64,000 bases of DNA from Anaeromyxobacter dehalogenans 2CP-C (GTDB lineage Bacteria > Myxococcota > Myxococcia > Myxococcales > Anaeromyxobacteraceae). Below, piece by piece: positions 55,639 to 64,000 of the stretch. Position numbers and translations under genes: made by a program. A model generated the notes under the pieces. That model made no database searches and was not told the DNA's origin. It saw nothing but the letters and a program-made list of their open reading frames with translations. The stretch spans positions 3,818,001 through 3,882,000 of the forward strand of contig NC_007760.1 in the NCBI RefSeq assembly GCF_000013385.1, written 5' to 3'. Position 1 is the first letter of the stretch, and the number at the start of each line of letters is the position of its first letter.

Positions 55639-56410
55639 GGAGCTTCTCGGCCTCGGCCCGCCGCGCGTCGCCGGGGTGCTTCACGATGAGCTGCTGCAGC
55701 GCCTTCCGGGCGCGGTGCTTCTCGTCCATCTTCAGGCACGCGCTGGCGAGCTTCCAGAGCGCCTCGGGCTCGTGCCGGGAGCCCGGGTACCTGTCCACCA
55801 GCGTCTCGTAGCGCCCCGCGGCGCCCGCCCACAGCGAGCGCTTGAAGTAGTACTCGGCCACGTACCACTCGCGCGCCGCCAGCCGGGTCTGCGCCTCGCC
55901 CAGCACCTTCTTCGCGTCCGGCAGGTACTTCGACTGCGTCCGGGTCTGGACGAAGTCGGTCAGCACCTGCACCGCCTTCTCCGCCTGCCGCTGGTCCTTC
56001 TCCGCCGCGGGCGGGAACAGCGCGAACTCGCCGGGCGCGTCCTTGAAGTAGGACAGGCCGGAGCGGTACTCGGCGTAGTCCACGTCCTCGTGGGTGGGGT
56101 GGAGCTGGACGAACTGCTTGTAGGCCTCGGCGGCCTCCAGGTACCGGTCCTGCTTGAACTTCACGTCGGCGAGGCGCAGCTCGGAGAGCGCCGCGAACTT
56201 CGAGAACGGGTACTTCGTCTTCACGAACTCGAAGAACTTCACCGCCTCGGTGAAGTTGTCCGCCTTCAGCTCGTCCATGCCGGCCTGGTAGTTCTCCTCG
56301 GGCGTCTTCCCGAGCTTCAGGCTGCCGGTGAAGGTGGTGTGCTTGGTGCCGCACGCCGCGAGGGCCACGGCGGCGGACAGGGCGGCGGCGAGGGCGAGGT
56401 TCCGGCGCAT
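55622..56410 (-). CDS. bamD: Outer-membrane assembly lipoprotein BamD
   Basis: 262 residues with a lipoprotein signal (LSAAVALAACG) and TPR-like repeats characteristic of BamD/YfiO: NYQAGMDELKADNFTEAVKF, FVKTKYPFSKFAALSELRLA, AAEAYKQFVQLHPTHEDVDY, and the F-x-x-R-x-P-x-S pattern. BamD is the essential lipoprotein of the BAM complex, which inserts beta-barrels into the outer membrane. Length is typical. A monocistronic promoter is not obvious; the gene at 54823 follows at once. Confidence 0.88.
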   Translation of the reverse strand: MRRNLALAAALSAAVALAACGTKHTTFTGSLKLGKTPEENYQAGMDELKADNFTEAVKFFEFVKTKYPFSKFAALSELRLADVKFKQDRYLEAAEAYKQFVQLHPTHEDVDYAEYRSGLSYFKDAPGEFALFPPAAEKDQRQAEKAVQVLTDFVQTRTQSKYLPDAKKVLGEAQTRLAAREWYVAEYYFKRSLWAGAAGRYETLVDRYPGSRHEPEALWKLASACLKMDEKHRARKALQQLIVKHPGDARRAEAEKLLASIR

Positions 56411-56471
56411 GGGGCCCGGAAGATAGCAGAGGCCCGGCCGGCGCGCAGTCGTTCCGGGGACGGCCGGGGGT

Positions 56472-56978
56472 TCAGCCGTCCTGGTCCTCGTAGACCCCGA
56501 GGGCGCGGGCCACCACCGGCCCGGAGAAGCCGCGCCCGAGCAGGAAGCGCGACAGCCGGCGCAGCCCGCTGGCGTCGAGGTCCGCGAGCGGGCGCCCCCG
56601 CGTCCGGCGCTCCGCGAGCGCGCGGCACAGGGCCAGCTCGGCGGCGCGCGGATCCTCCCCCGCCTCGCCGGCCAGCGCCGCGGCGACGGCCGCCCGCGCC
56701 TCGCCCGCCCCGATCCCCTCCCCCACCAGCCGGCGCTCGGCCACGCGCGGCCCGAGCCTGCCGCCCGCGACCAGCGAGCGCGCCCGGGCCCGGGCGTAGG
56801 CGGCGTCGTCGAGGTAGCCGAGCCGGCGCAGCCAGGCGACGGTCTCGTCCGCCTCGGCCTCCAGGCCGTCGCGCGCGAGGCGCGCGCGGACCTGCGCCTC
56901 GGTCCGCATGCGGGACGCGAGCTGGCGGAGCGCGATCGCCTTGGCGCGCGCGAGCGGGGTCTGCCCGGGGGGCGGCAC
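56472..56978 (-). CDS. recX: Regulatory protein RecX
   Basis: 168 residues from GTG 56978, 11 bp after the pilT stop. RecX binds and inhibits RecA filaments. It shows the helical triple-repeat pattern: KAIALRQLASRMRTEAQVRA, VAWLRRLGYLDDAAYARARA, GPRVAERRLVGEGIGAGEAR, and a final LSRFLLGRGFSGPVVARAL. No recA is in the window; the unusual neighbour is pilT. Confidence 0.88.
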   Translation of the reverse strand: MPPPGQTPLARAKAIALRQLASRMRTEAQVRARLARDGLEAEADETVAWLRRLGYLDDAAYARARARSLVAGGRLGPRVAERRLVGEGIGAGEARAAVAAALAGEAGEDPRAAELALCRALAERRTRGRPLADLDASGLRRLSRFLLGRGFSGPVVARALGVYEDQDG

Positions 56979-56989
56979 GGAGCGCGGCG

Positions 56990-58273
56990 CTAGAAGCGCT
57001 CGATCTGGAAGTCGTCGTCCGGCCCGCCCTGGCCGGCGGCGCGGGGCGCGGCGGCGGGCCGGGGCGCGGCCCCGGGCGCGAGCCGGCCGAGCGGCGCGCC
57101 GGGCGCGGGGCGCGGCGCGGCGGGCTGGCTGGGGGCGGCGGCGCGGGCGGCGGCGCCGGGCTCGGCGGGCTTCTCGAACGAGTCCCACTTCGAGTCGGAG
57201 GTGCCGCTCACGCCGGAGACGCGCAGCGCGAAGTCGTCCGGGTTGGTGGCCTGGCGCAGCGCCTCCTCGTAGGTGATGAGGCTCGAGCGGAGCAGCGCCA
57301 TCAGCGACTGGTCGAACGTCTGCATCCCGTAGGTGGTGTGGCCCTGCGAGATCGCGTCGGAGATCTCCTTCGTCCGGTCCTTGTCCTCGATGAGCTCGCG
57401 GACGCGCGCCGTCGCGAGCAGCACCTCGATGGCCGGCACGCGCCCTTTCCCGTCGGCGCGCGGCACCAGGCGCTGCGAGATCACGGCCTTCAGCACCGAG
57501 CCGAGCTGCAGGCGCACCTGCTTCTGCTGGTAGGGCGGGAACGCCGAGATGATGCGGTTGACGGTCTCGGTGGCGTCGAGGGTGTGCAGGGTGGACATCA
57601 CCAGGTGGCCGGTCTCGGCCGCGGTGAGCGCGGTCTCGATCGTCTCGAGGTCGCGCATCTCGCCCACCAGGATGACGTCCGGGTCCTGCCGGAGCGCGCT
57701 CTTCAGCGCCTGCCCGAAGCTCATCGTGTCCACCCCGACCTCGCGCTGGTTCACGATCGAGCGCTTGTCGCGGATGAGGAACTCGATGGGATCCTCGATG
57801 GTCATGATGTGGCAGGTCTCGGTCGCGTTGATGTGGTCGATCATCGCCGCGAGCGTGGTGGACTTGCCGGAGCCGGTGGTGCCGGTGACGAGGACCAGGC
57901 CGCGCTGCTCCCCCGCGATCTTCTCCAGGATCTTCGGCAGCATGAGCTGCTCGATGCTCTGGATGCGGAACGGGATGACGCGGAGCACCACGCCGAGGGT
58001 GCCGCGCTGCTGGAAGACGTTCACGCGGAAGCGGCCGAGGCCGGGCACGCCGTAGGCGAGGTCCACCTCGTTCGTCTGCTTGAACTTCTCCTTCTGGTAC
58101 TCGTTCATGATCCCGAAGCCCATCCGCGCGATCTCCTCGGGCGGCAGGCGGCGGGCGTCCTTCAGCGGCACCAGCGAGCCGTCCACGCGGAACATCGGCG
58201 GGAGGCCCGCCTTCAGGTGGATGTCCGAGGCGCCGGCGCGGAGCGCGACCTGCAGGATCTCGTTGAGTTCCAT
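56990..58273 (-). CDS. pilT: Type IV pilus retraction ATPase PilT
   Basis: 427 residues. PilT powers pilus retraction and so twitching (S-type) motility. It has the N-terminal PAS-like domain (LNEILQVALRAGASDIHLKA), AAA+ ATPase with VTGTTGSGKSTTLAAMIDHI, the Asp box IMTIEDPIEF, Walker B VILVGEMRDLET and the His box STLHTLDATETV. About 55 Pro/Ala-rich residues are added at the C-terminus, ending DDDFQIERF, whose D-D-F-Q-I-E-R also ends Pal. Otherwise standard. Confidence 0.96.
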   Translation of the reverse strand: MELNEILQVALRAGASDIHLKAGLPPMFRVDGSLVPLKDARRLPPEEIARMGFGIMNEYQKEKFKQTNEVDLAYGVPGLGRFRVNVFQQRGTLGVVLRVIPFRIQSIEQLMLPKILEKIAGEQRGLVLVTGTTGSGKSTTLAAMIDHINATETCHIMTIEDPIEFLIRDKRSIVNQREVGVDTMSFGQALKSALRQDPDVILVGEMRDLETIETALTAAETGHLVMSTLHTLDATETVNRIISAFPPYQQKQVRLQLGSVLKAVISQRLVPRADGKGRVPAIEVLLATARVRELIEDKDRTKEISDAISQGHTTYGMQTFDQSLMALLRSSLITYEEALRQATNPDDFALRVSGVSGTSDSKWDSFEKPAEPGAAARAAAPSQPAAPRPAPGAPLGRLAPGAAPRPAAAPRAAGQGGPDDDFQIERF

Positions 58274-58337
58274 CGCGGTGCCGAGGGTAGCATTCGTGAT
58301 CCGGCGGATCCAATCGGACGGCCGCGGCGCGCGGCGC

Positions 58338-59414
58338 CTATGTAGGCGCGCGTGAGCGGCGCCCGGCGACGGGTGCGCCGGCCTCGTCCCCGCCCGGCCC
58401 GGCGCCGCGGCGGCCCGCCCGCGCCCGCCGCAGCACCTCGCGCAGCGCGTCGCGGCGGACGGCCGCCGAGGCGGCCCCGACGGCGAGCAGCGTCAGCACC
58501 GTGGCCGCGTGCGTGAGCACCGCGAGCGCGGCCGCGTCCGCCGGCCCCGCCCCGAGCCGGCGCGCGCCCAGGGCCGCGAGCGCGTAGTACACGCCGGTGC
58601 CCACCGGCAGGCCCGGGGTGAGCTGGCCGAAGGTGACGAGCGCGAGGATCACCGCGCCGCCGGCGAGCGGGGTGGCGACGCCGAACGCGGCGAGCGGGAG
58701 CGCGTAGGCCGCCGCCGCGGCGAGCGGCGGGAGCGCGCCGAGCGCGAGCGCGCGGGAGAGCCGGCCCGGCGCCGCCAGGCCGCGGATCCCCTCGGCCCCG
58801 GCCGCCAGCAGCCCGGCCCAGCGCGGGTGGCGCGGCGCCAGCCGGCGCGCCGCGGCCGGGCCGAGGCGGGCCAGCGCCACCGCCCCCGCCGCGAGCGTCC
58901 CCACCGCCGCCGCGCCCGCGAGCGCGGCGCCGCCCGCCCCACCCCCGCGCGCCGCGGCCGCCGCCGCGCCGAGCGCCACCACCGCCGCGAGCTCGAGCAG
59001 CTTCGCCACGAGCTGCGACGACAGCGCCGCGCCGAACGGCCGCCCGGTGAAGCGCGCCAGCAGCGCCGCGGCCGCGGCCGGCCCCAGCTTGCCCGGCACC
59101 GCGTTGTGCACGAGCGCGCCGAGCGCGGTGGCGTGGTACGCGTCCGGCCAGCGGACGCGCGCCGGCGCGAGCGCGGCCCGCCACACCAGCGCGCGCAGCG
59201 CCGGCAGCGCGGCGGTGATCCCCGCGAACGGGACGAGCCAGCGGGCCTGGGCCGGGAGCTCGCGGGCGAACGCCGCCAGGTCGAAGCGCGGGACCAGGGC
59301 GGGCGCGCCGCCCCGCCACTCGGGCCGGAAGAACACCAGCCCGACGAGCACGGCCCCGCCCGCGGCGGCGGCCGCGAGCACCACGCCCCGTCCGGCGCCG
59401 CCCCGCTGCGACAT
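58338..59414 (-). CDS. Lysylphosphatidylglycerol synthase TM region / UPF0104-like membrane protein
   Basis: 358 residues with about eight hydrophobic segments. Family landmarks: WLVPFAGITAALPALRALVW, ATALGALVHNAVPGKLGPAA (the N-x-x-x-P-G-x-L-G-x-x motif), and the late VTFGQLTPGLPVGTGVYYAL. It belongs to the LPG synthase transmembrane/flippase-like group, some of which flip lipids; no catalytic aminoacyl-transfer domain is attached. Ala content is extreme even for this genome. Divergent from the phospholipase D gene, 66 bp away. Confidence 0.7.
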   Translation of the reverse strand: MSQRGGAGRGVVLAAAAAGGAVLVGLVFFRPEWRGGAPALVPRFDLAAFARELPAQARWLVPFAGITAALPALRALVWRAALAPARVRWPDAYHATALGALVHNAVPGKLGPAAAAALLARFTGRPFGAALSSQLVAKLLELAAVVALGAAAAAARGGGAGGAALAGAAAVGTLAAGAVALARLGPAAARRLAPRHPRWAGLLAAGAEGIRGLAAPGRLSRALALGALPPLAAAAAYALPLAAFGVATPLAGGAVILALVTFGQLTPGLPVGTGVYYALAALGARRLGAGPADAAALAVLTHAATVLTLLAVGAASAAVRRDALREVLRRARAGRRGAGPGGDEAGAPVAGRRSRAPT

Positions 59415-59480
59415 GCCGGCAAGGTCGTCATCGCGGCGGCCCGCGGGCCCGGACCGCGCCGCCGTGCCCAACGTTCGGGC

Positions 59481-60734
59481 ATGCGCCTGAGGACGGACGG
59501 AGTGCTGGCGAGCGCGTTGCCGGTCGCGCTCGGGGTGGCCCTGGGCGGCCACCTCTCCCGCCGGCTGCGCCGGCAGCAGCTCGCCCGGCGGTTCATCCGC
59601 CTGGCGGACGACGTGCCGCTCGACGTGCTGCTGGAGCGCGAGGTGGGCGTGCCGGTGCGCGACGGCAACGAGGTCGCGCTGCACGCGGACGGCTCGATCT
59701 TCGACGCGCTGGAGCGCGAGATCCGGTCCGCGCGCGAGTCGATCCACATCTGCGAGTTCATGTGGCGCGGCACCGGCGATCCCTCCGAGCGGATCGGCCG
59801 GGCGGTGCTGGAGCGGCGCCCGGGCGTCGCCTGCCGGATCGTGCTCGACTGGTTCGGGTCGAAGCGCTTCGACCCGGACCTGGAGCGGCGCCTGGTCGCG
59901 AGCGGCTGCCAGGTCCGGCGCCACGCGCCGCTGCCCGACCCGTTCCGCTGCAACCACCGGCGCGTGCTGGTGTTCGACGGGCGCACCGCGTTCGTGGGCG
60001 GCTTCGGGATCTGGAAGAGCTGGCTCGGGAACGGCGTCGGCGAGGAGGGCTGGCGCGACACCGCCGCGCGGGTGCGCGGCCCCGCGGTGGGCGACCTGCA
60101 GCGCGCCTTCGACGACAGCCTCCAGGCGGCGGGCGGCCAGCCGCTCCCCGCCGCCGCCTACCCGCGGCTCGCGCCGGCCGGGCCGCACCGGGTGGCGGTG
60201 GTCGCGTCCACGCCCGCGTGGGCGCGCGCCACCCTGGCCGCGCGCATGAGCTACGCGCTGCTGGCCTCGGCGCGCCGCCGGCTCTGGATCGCGAACTCCT
60301 ACTTCGTGCCCGACCGCTCGCTCCAGGACGTGCTGCTCGCCCGCGCGCGGGCCGGGGTGGACGTGCGCGTGCTCGCGCCGGGGCCGTGGCACGACGTGCC
60401 GCTGGTGCAGGCCGGGCAGCGCCGGACGTACCGGCGGCTGCTCGCGGGCGGGGTGCGGGTCTTCGAGTACGCCGCCTCGATGATGCACGCGAAGACCATC
60501 CTCGCGGACGACGCCTGCGCCATCGGCTCGACGAACATGGACTCGCAGAGCCTCTCGTTCCTGTGGGAGGCGTCGATCGTGACCGACGCGCCCGAGGCCG
60601 CGGCCGGGCTGGCCCGGCGCTTCGAGCTGGACCTGACGCGCTCGTACGAGATCGAGCCCGGCGCGTGGCGGCGGCGGCCGGGGGCGATGCGGCTCCGCGA
60701 GGCGGGCGCCGCGGTGGCCGAGCCCTGGCTCTGA
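59481..60734 (+). CDS. Phospholipase D / cardiolipin synthase family protein
   Basis: 417 residues with an N-terminal hydrophobic segment (ASALPVALGVALGGHL) as membrane anchor. Two HKD modules: the second is complete (His336-x-Lys338 in MMHAKTILADD, then GSTNMDSQS); the first reads NHRRVLVFDG with His159 and Arg161 where Lys is usual. PLD-family enzymes of this kind make cardiolipin or cleave phospholipids. The Lys-to-Arg change may be tolerated or alter the first step. Divergent from the flippase-like gene, a functional neighbour in lipid metabolism. Confidence 0.8.
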   Translation: MRLRTDGVLASALPVALGVALGGHLSRRLRRQQLARRFIRLADDVPLDVLLEREVGVPVRDGNEVALHADGSIFDALEREIRSARESIHICEFMWRGTGDPSERIGRAVLERRPGVACRIVLDWFGSKRFDPDLERRLVASGCQVRRHAPLPDPFRCNHRRVLVFDGRTAFVGGFGIWKSWLGNGVGEEGWRDTAARVRGPAVGDLQRAFDDSLQAAGGQPLPAAAYPRLAPAGPHRVAVVASTPAWARATLAARMSYALLASARRRLWIANSYFVPDRSLQDVLLARARAGVDVRVLAPGPWHDVPLVQAGQRRTYRRLLAGGVRVFEYAASMMHAKTILADDACAIGSTNMDSQSLSFLWEASIVTDAPEAAAGLARRFELDLTRSYEIEPGAWRRRPGAMRLREAGAAVAEPWL

Positions 60735-60763
60735 GGGCACGCGAAGCCGGCCCCGGACGCACG

Positions 60764-60796
60764 ACGGCCGGCGCCGCGTCGCCGCGGGCCGGCCGT
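60764..60796. terminator. GC-rich inverted repeat between convergent phospholipase and rpsI genes
   Basis: ACGGCCGGC (60764-60772) and GCCGGCCGT (60788-60796) form a 9-bp perfect stem. No T-run follows on either strand, so it would need a factor or act only as an mRNA 3' end. Confidence 0.4.
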
Positions 60797-60819
60797 GAGC
60801 GTCCCGGAGGACGGAGCGG

Positions 60820-61212
60820 CTAGCGCTTGGAGAACTGGAAGCGCTTGCGGGCGCCCGGACGGCCGTACTTCTTGCGCTCGACGGCGCGCGCGTCGCGGGT
60901 CATGAAGCCGGCCTTCTTGAGGACCGGGCGGTACTCGGGGTTCAGCTCGACCAGCGCGCGGCTGATGCCGTGGCGGATCGCGCCGGCCTGGCCGGAGAGG
61001 CCGCCGCCGGCCGCGTTCACGAAGACGTCGAGCTTGCCCATCTGATCGACCAGCTTGAGCGGCTCGACCAGGATCATCTTCGAGGTCTCGCGGCCGAAGT
61101 ACTCGTCCATCGAGCGGCCGTTGATGGTGATGTTGCCCGTGCCGGGGACGAGCCGCACGCGCGCGACCGCCTCCTTGCGACGGCCGACGGTCATGTTCGC
61201 CTGGATAGCCAT
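60820..61212 (-). CDS. rpsI: 30S ribosomal protein S9
   Basis: 130 residues, normal for S9. Signature stretches are [20 protein letters not shown], the centre [15 protein letters not shown] and the basic C-terminus ending FQFSKR, whose tail reaches the ribosomal P site. It is 12 bp after rplM and shares its promoter. Confidence 0.98.
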
Positions 61213-61224
61213 GTGCGATCGTCC

Positions 61225-61674
61225 TTACTGAGCGAGGCTCAGTGCCTCGGGCTTCTGCGCCGCGTGCGGGTGCGTGTCGCCCGCGTAGACCTTGAGCTTG
61301 GCGAGCATCTGCCGGCCCAGGTTGTTGCGGGGCAGCATGCGGCGGACGGCGTTCTCGATGATCTGCTCGGGGTGCCGCTCGCGGAGCTTGTTCATCGGCG
61401 TCTGCTTCGCGCCGCCCGGGTGCATGGTGTGCGTGAAGAAGACCTTGTCGGTCTCCTTGTTGCCGGTGAAGCGGACCTTCCCGGCGTTCACCACGACCAC
61501 GAAGTCGCCGGTGTCCATCGAGGGGGTGTACGCCGGCTTGTGCTTGCCCTTGAGGATCGAGGCGATGCGGGTGGCGGCGCGGCCGACGGTCAGGTCGGTG
61601 GCGTCTACGACCCACCACTTCCGACCGTTCAGGGCCTCTGCGCGGGTGGCGCTGTGCGTGGTGCCTTTGGACAT
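61225..61674 (-). CDS. rplM: 50S ribosomal protein L13
   Basis: 149 residues with the L13 signatures WWVVDATDLTVGRAATRIAS, KHKPAYTPSMDTGDFVVVVN and MLPRNNLGRQMLAKLKVYAG. It leads the rplM-rpsI operon, the universal gene pair, and is expressed from a strong promoter 37 bp upstream. Confidence 0.98.
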   Translation of the reverse strand: MSKGTTHSATRAEALNGRKWWVVDATDLTVGRAATRIASILKGKHKPAYTPSMDTGDFVVVVNAGKVRFTGNKETDKVFFTHTMHPGGAKQTPMNKLRERHPEQIIENAVRRMLPRNNLGRQMLAKLKVYAGDTHPHAAQKPEALSLAQ

Positions 61675-61710
61675 GGATAAACCTGCGGAATCCCGAGTTT
61701 GGAAACGCGC

Positions 61711-61739
61711 CTTTTAGAGGACGCGTGCCCCGTTGTCAA
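61711..61739 (-). promoter_or_regulatory. Sigma70-type promoter of rplM-rpsI
   Basis: A perfect TTGACA (61739-61734), 17 bp, then TAAAAG (61716-61711) on the minus strand. Optimal spacing, as expected for a ribosomal operon. Confidence 0.7.
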
Positions 61740-61919
61740 GCGTGATCGGACCCCTGTCCTGGCACCCGGCACGCGAGCCGTGCCTCCAGCCGGAGGGGAG
61801 CGGAAAGCGGCGGGCAATCTAGCGGCTTCGGGGCTTCCCCACAAGACCTCGCTCGCCGCCCCTGCCGGCGGACGCCGCGCGCCGGCGCGCGGCGCACGTT
61901 GCGCTCGGGGGAGGGGCGA

Positions 61920-63089
61920 ATGACCGATCGCCGGATCAGGGTGCTGGGAGCGGTGTTGCTGCTCGCCGGATGCGGGGGCAGCGGGCGGGCCGGGCAGACG
62001 GCCGATCCAGGGGCGGCGCCGCCGCCGGCGACCCCACCCCCGATCACCGCTCCCCCGACCGGCGGGTCGAGCGTCCCGCCGCGCCTGGGGGTGTCGTTCA
62101 CCGAGACCGACTTCCGGTTCCTCGGGATCGGCGCGGACGGGACCGCCTACGCCGTGAACCTCTCCGGGCCCATGCGGATCCACGCCAGCACGGACGGTCG
62201 CACCTGGACGCCGCGCGGCCCGACGCCGGGCGGGCGCGGGGTGCGCGTCTTCACCACCCTCTCGGGCGGCGCGCTGCTCGCCGACACGGCCGACGCGACC
62301 GGCCACGTGATCTCGCGGTCCGGCGACGGCGGCCGGACCTGGACCGACGTCCTCTCGCTGGGCGACTACCGGATGCTGACCCCGGGCAGCGTGGCGGAGC
62401 TGGGCGGCGAGACGTTCCTGCTCGAGTACCAGTCGTTCACCGGCGCCAGCGTGCCCATCCGGCTGTGGGCGAGCGCCGACGGCGGCCTCACCTGGGCGGT
62501 GCGCGCCGAGACCTCCGAGCACCGCCACGGCCACGGGCTGCTCGCCGACCCCGCCGCGGGGGCGCTCTGGATCTTCTACGGCGACCGGGCCGGCGGCACG
62601 TACCTCTCCTTCGACGGCGGCCGCACCCAGACGCTGGCGCGCGGCCCGCTGGAGGGCGGCGTGCTGGTGCGGGCGGTGGCGACGCCCCAGGGGCTCCTCG
62701 GCGGGATCGACTCGCCGTTCACGCTGGTCGAGCCGCGGGTGATCACGCTGTCGTTCGGCGGCGAGTACGCGGCCGGCTTCCGGCTGCCCGGCCCGAGCTA
62801 CTCGGCGCTCGCGCTGCGCGGGGGCGGCTACCTCGTCGGCGCCGCGCACGAGCCCGCCGGCGACGTCTACCCGGACGGCGACGTGTCGGCCCACCTGTTC
62901 GCGTCCGCGGACGGCGACGCGTTCGACGAGGTGTTCGCCTGCGCGCGGCTCGACCCCGCCCGGACCGCGCGCGCCGACGCGTACTGGCAGCTCGCCGGCG
63001 GGGACGTGGTGGTGGAGGTCCAGAACTGCGACGGCTTCGGGCCGGGCGGCGCGGGGTACGTGCTGCTCGCGCCCTCGGGCGCGCCCTGA
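61920..63089 (+). CDS. Lipoprotein with Asp-box (BNR/sialidase-like) repeats
   Basis: 389 residues from ATG 61920, after a GGGGAGGGG site. Lipobox LLLAGCG, then a Pro/Thr-rich spacer (residues 27-50). Several Asp-box motifs recur: ASTDGRTWTPRGP, SGDGGRTWTDVLS, SADGGLTWAVRAE, SFDGGRTQTL, of the S-x-D-G-G-x-T-W type that mark beta-propellers of the sialidase superfamily. The Arg triad of true sialidases is not obvious, so a non-enzymatic propeller is more likely. Exported to the cell surface or periplasm. Convergent with the helicase gene. Confidence 0.75.
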   Translation: MTDRRIRVLGAVLLLAGCGGSGRAGQTADPGAAPPPATPPPITAPPTGGSSVPPRLGVSFTETDFRFLGIGADGTAYAVNLSGPMRIHASTDGRTWTPRGPTPGGRGVRVFTTLSGGALLADTADATGHVISRSGDGGRTWTDVLSLGDYRMLTPGSVAELGGETFLLEYQSFTGASVPIRLWASADGGLTWAVRAETSEHRHGHGLLADPAAGALWIFYGDRAGGTYLSFDGGRTQTLARGPLEGGVLVRAVATPQGLLGGIDSPFTLVEPRVITLSFGGEYAAGFRLPGPSYSALALRGGGYLVGAAHEPAGDVYPDGDVSAHLFASADGDAFDEVFACARLDPARTARADAYWQLAGGDVVVEVQNCDGFGPGGAGYVLLAPSGAP

Positions 63090-63092
63090 CGG

Positions 63093-64000
63093 TCAGCGGC
63101 CGCCCAGGCGGGCCCGCAGCGCCGCCATGACGCTCTCGGTGTGCGCCGCCACGTCCTGCGGCGGCGCGGCGAGCGCGGCCGGGTCCACCTGCTCGTGGGC
63201 CCCGGCGGGCAGGTCGTCGAGGAAGCGCGACGGGGTGCGGGGCAGGAGCTTCCCGCGCTTGGAGCGCGCCGCGACGCGCGTCAGGTACAGCCGCTCGCGC
63301 GCCCGGGTGATGCCCACGTACGCGAGCCGCCGCTCCTCGTCGAGGTCGCGGGCCTCACCCTGGATCCCGGCGCAGGGGAGGTAGTCCTCCTCGACGCCGA
63401 CGAGGAACACCACCGGGAACTCGAGCCCCTTCGCCGCGTGCAGCGTCATGAGCGTGATCCCGCCCTCCCCGTCCGGATCCTCCTCCTCGCGCGAGTCGAG
63501 CGCGAGGCGCTGCAGCCAGGTGGCGAGCGAGGGGCGCGCGGTGCGCTGGACGTAGCCGTCGAGCGAGCGCAGCAGGCCCTCCAGCGCGTCCACCCGACGC
63601 GTCCCCGCCTCGAGCGACTGGACGCCGGCGCGCACGTGGCTGAACAGGTCCACCTCCGCCACCAGCGCGCGCGCGGCCTCCGACACCGGCCCCTCGCGGA
63701 AGCGCGCCTGGAAGCGGTCCACCAGCGCCACGAACGCGCCGACCTTCTCCGCCGCGCCGCGCGGCAGGTCGGGGATCTCCGCGGCCCGGCGCATCGCCTC
63801 GAGCAGGTGGAGCTTCCGCGGGATGGCCCAGTCGTGCACCCGCTCCATGGACGTGTCGCCGATCCCGCGCGGCGGCACGTTCACGATGCGCGAGAGCGAC
63901 ACGTCGTCCTCGGGCTGGACGCAGAGCTTGAGGTAGGCGAGCAGGTCGCGCACCTCGGAGCGGTCGAAGAACGCGGGCCCGCCGTGCACCCTGTACGGCA
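63093..64000 (-). CDS. UvrD/Rep-type superfamily 1 DNA helicase, C-terminal part (5' end outside window)
   Basis: About 302 residues are visible and the N-terminus, with the ATPase Walker A, lies beyond base 64000. Conserved C-terminal motifs are P-Y-R-V-H-G-G-P-A-F-F-D-R-S-E-V-R-D (motif IV region), NVPPRGIGDTS, ITLMTLHAAKGLEFPVVFLV (motif V) and DEERRLAYVGITRARERLYL (motif VI). These place it with PcrA/UvrD/Rep helicases used in repair and replication. Which of the three cannot be decided without the N-terminus. Two bases separate the stop from the previous gene's stop region. Confidence 0.88.
   Translation of the reverse strand, partial: PYRVHGGPAFFDRSEVRDLLAYLKLCVQPEDDVSLSRIVNVPPRGIGDTSMERVHDWAIPRKLHLLEAMRRAAEIPDLPRGAAEKVGAFVALVDRFQARFREGPVSEAARALVAEVDLFSHVRAGVQSLEAGTRRVDALEGLLRSLDGYVQRTARPSLATWLQRLALDSREEEDPDGEGGITLMTLHAAKGLEFPVVFLVGVEEDYLPCAGIQGEARDLDEERRLAYVGITRARERLYLTRVAARSKRGKLLPRTPSRFLDDLPAGAHEQVDPAALAAPPQDVAAHTESVMAALRARLGGR

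Overview
The window is very GC-rich chromosomal DNA with strong GC3 codon bias and densely packed, often 4-bp-overlapping genes. It carries gliding-motility Glt/CglC homologues, a type IV pilus retraction ATPase, FHA/sigma54 activators, many TPR lipoproteins and a Cys-rich Pal. Together these point to a myxobacterium, most likely Anaeromyxobacter (Myxococcota); this assignment is from protein recognition, not from a database search. I see no insertion sequence, prophage, integrase or CRISPR array.

Layout. 1-7733 (minus): a motility operon, gltB-gltA-gltC-gltD-gltE, with gltE cut by the window edge; a cglC-like lipoprotein and a DUF192 protein are divergent from it (7899-8773). 8842-15201: small and medium genes (PilZ protein, membrane HExxH protease, SCP2-like protein, homoserine kinase, TPR protein). 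15295-19170: an FHA-sigma54 activator, a stand-alone MshEN protein and ybgF-pal. 19293-28220 (plus): an NtrC-type response regulator, a likely sigma54 promoter with paired upstream sites, then PBP1A, an FG-GAP-like protein, an orphan solute-binding protein and a NtrY-like kinase, all tightly coupled. 28270-35066: an MXAN_5187-like membrane protein, an S46 peptidase, a purine permease, and nadA preceded by a small ribbon-helix-helix protein. 35221-45519: an RsmJ-like methyltransferase, a G-rich spacer, an HNH endonuclease, lon, a class V aminotransferase, tandem palindromes, clpX-clpP-tig and tRNA-Leu. 45583-49799: an SspB-like protein and a lipid A/sugar transfer operon. 49945-50624: five tRNAs with their own promoter and terminator. 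50621-58273: rdgB, rph, an amidase, selD, TPR protein, bamD, recX and pilT. 58338-64000: a flippase-like protein, a phospholipase D/cardiolipin synthase, rpsI-rplM, an Asp-box lipoprotein and the C-terminal part of a UvrD-type helicase.

The strongest hidden feature is selD. A plain ORF call starts it at 53837, but the frame continues upstream through one in-frame TGA exactly at the catalytic Cys/Sec position (Gly-Ala-Gly-Sec-Ala-Cys-Lys), followed at once by a nested hairpin that fits a bacterial SECIS. SelD is therefore itself a selenoprotein, which implies that the organism decodes selenocysteine.

Other signals worth attention are: the sigma54-controlled PBP1A/sensor cassette; a 33-bp hairpin repeat with compensatory changes, one copy of which is read in frame inside the HNH gene; the RHH protein coupled to nadA; and a Lon terminator lying inside the neighbouring coding sequence.
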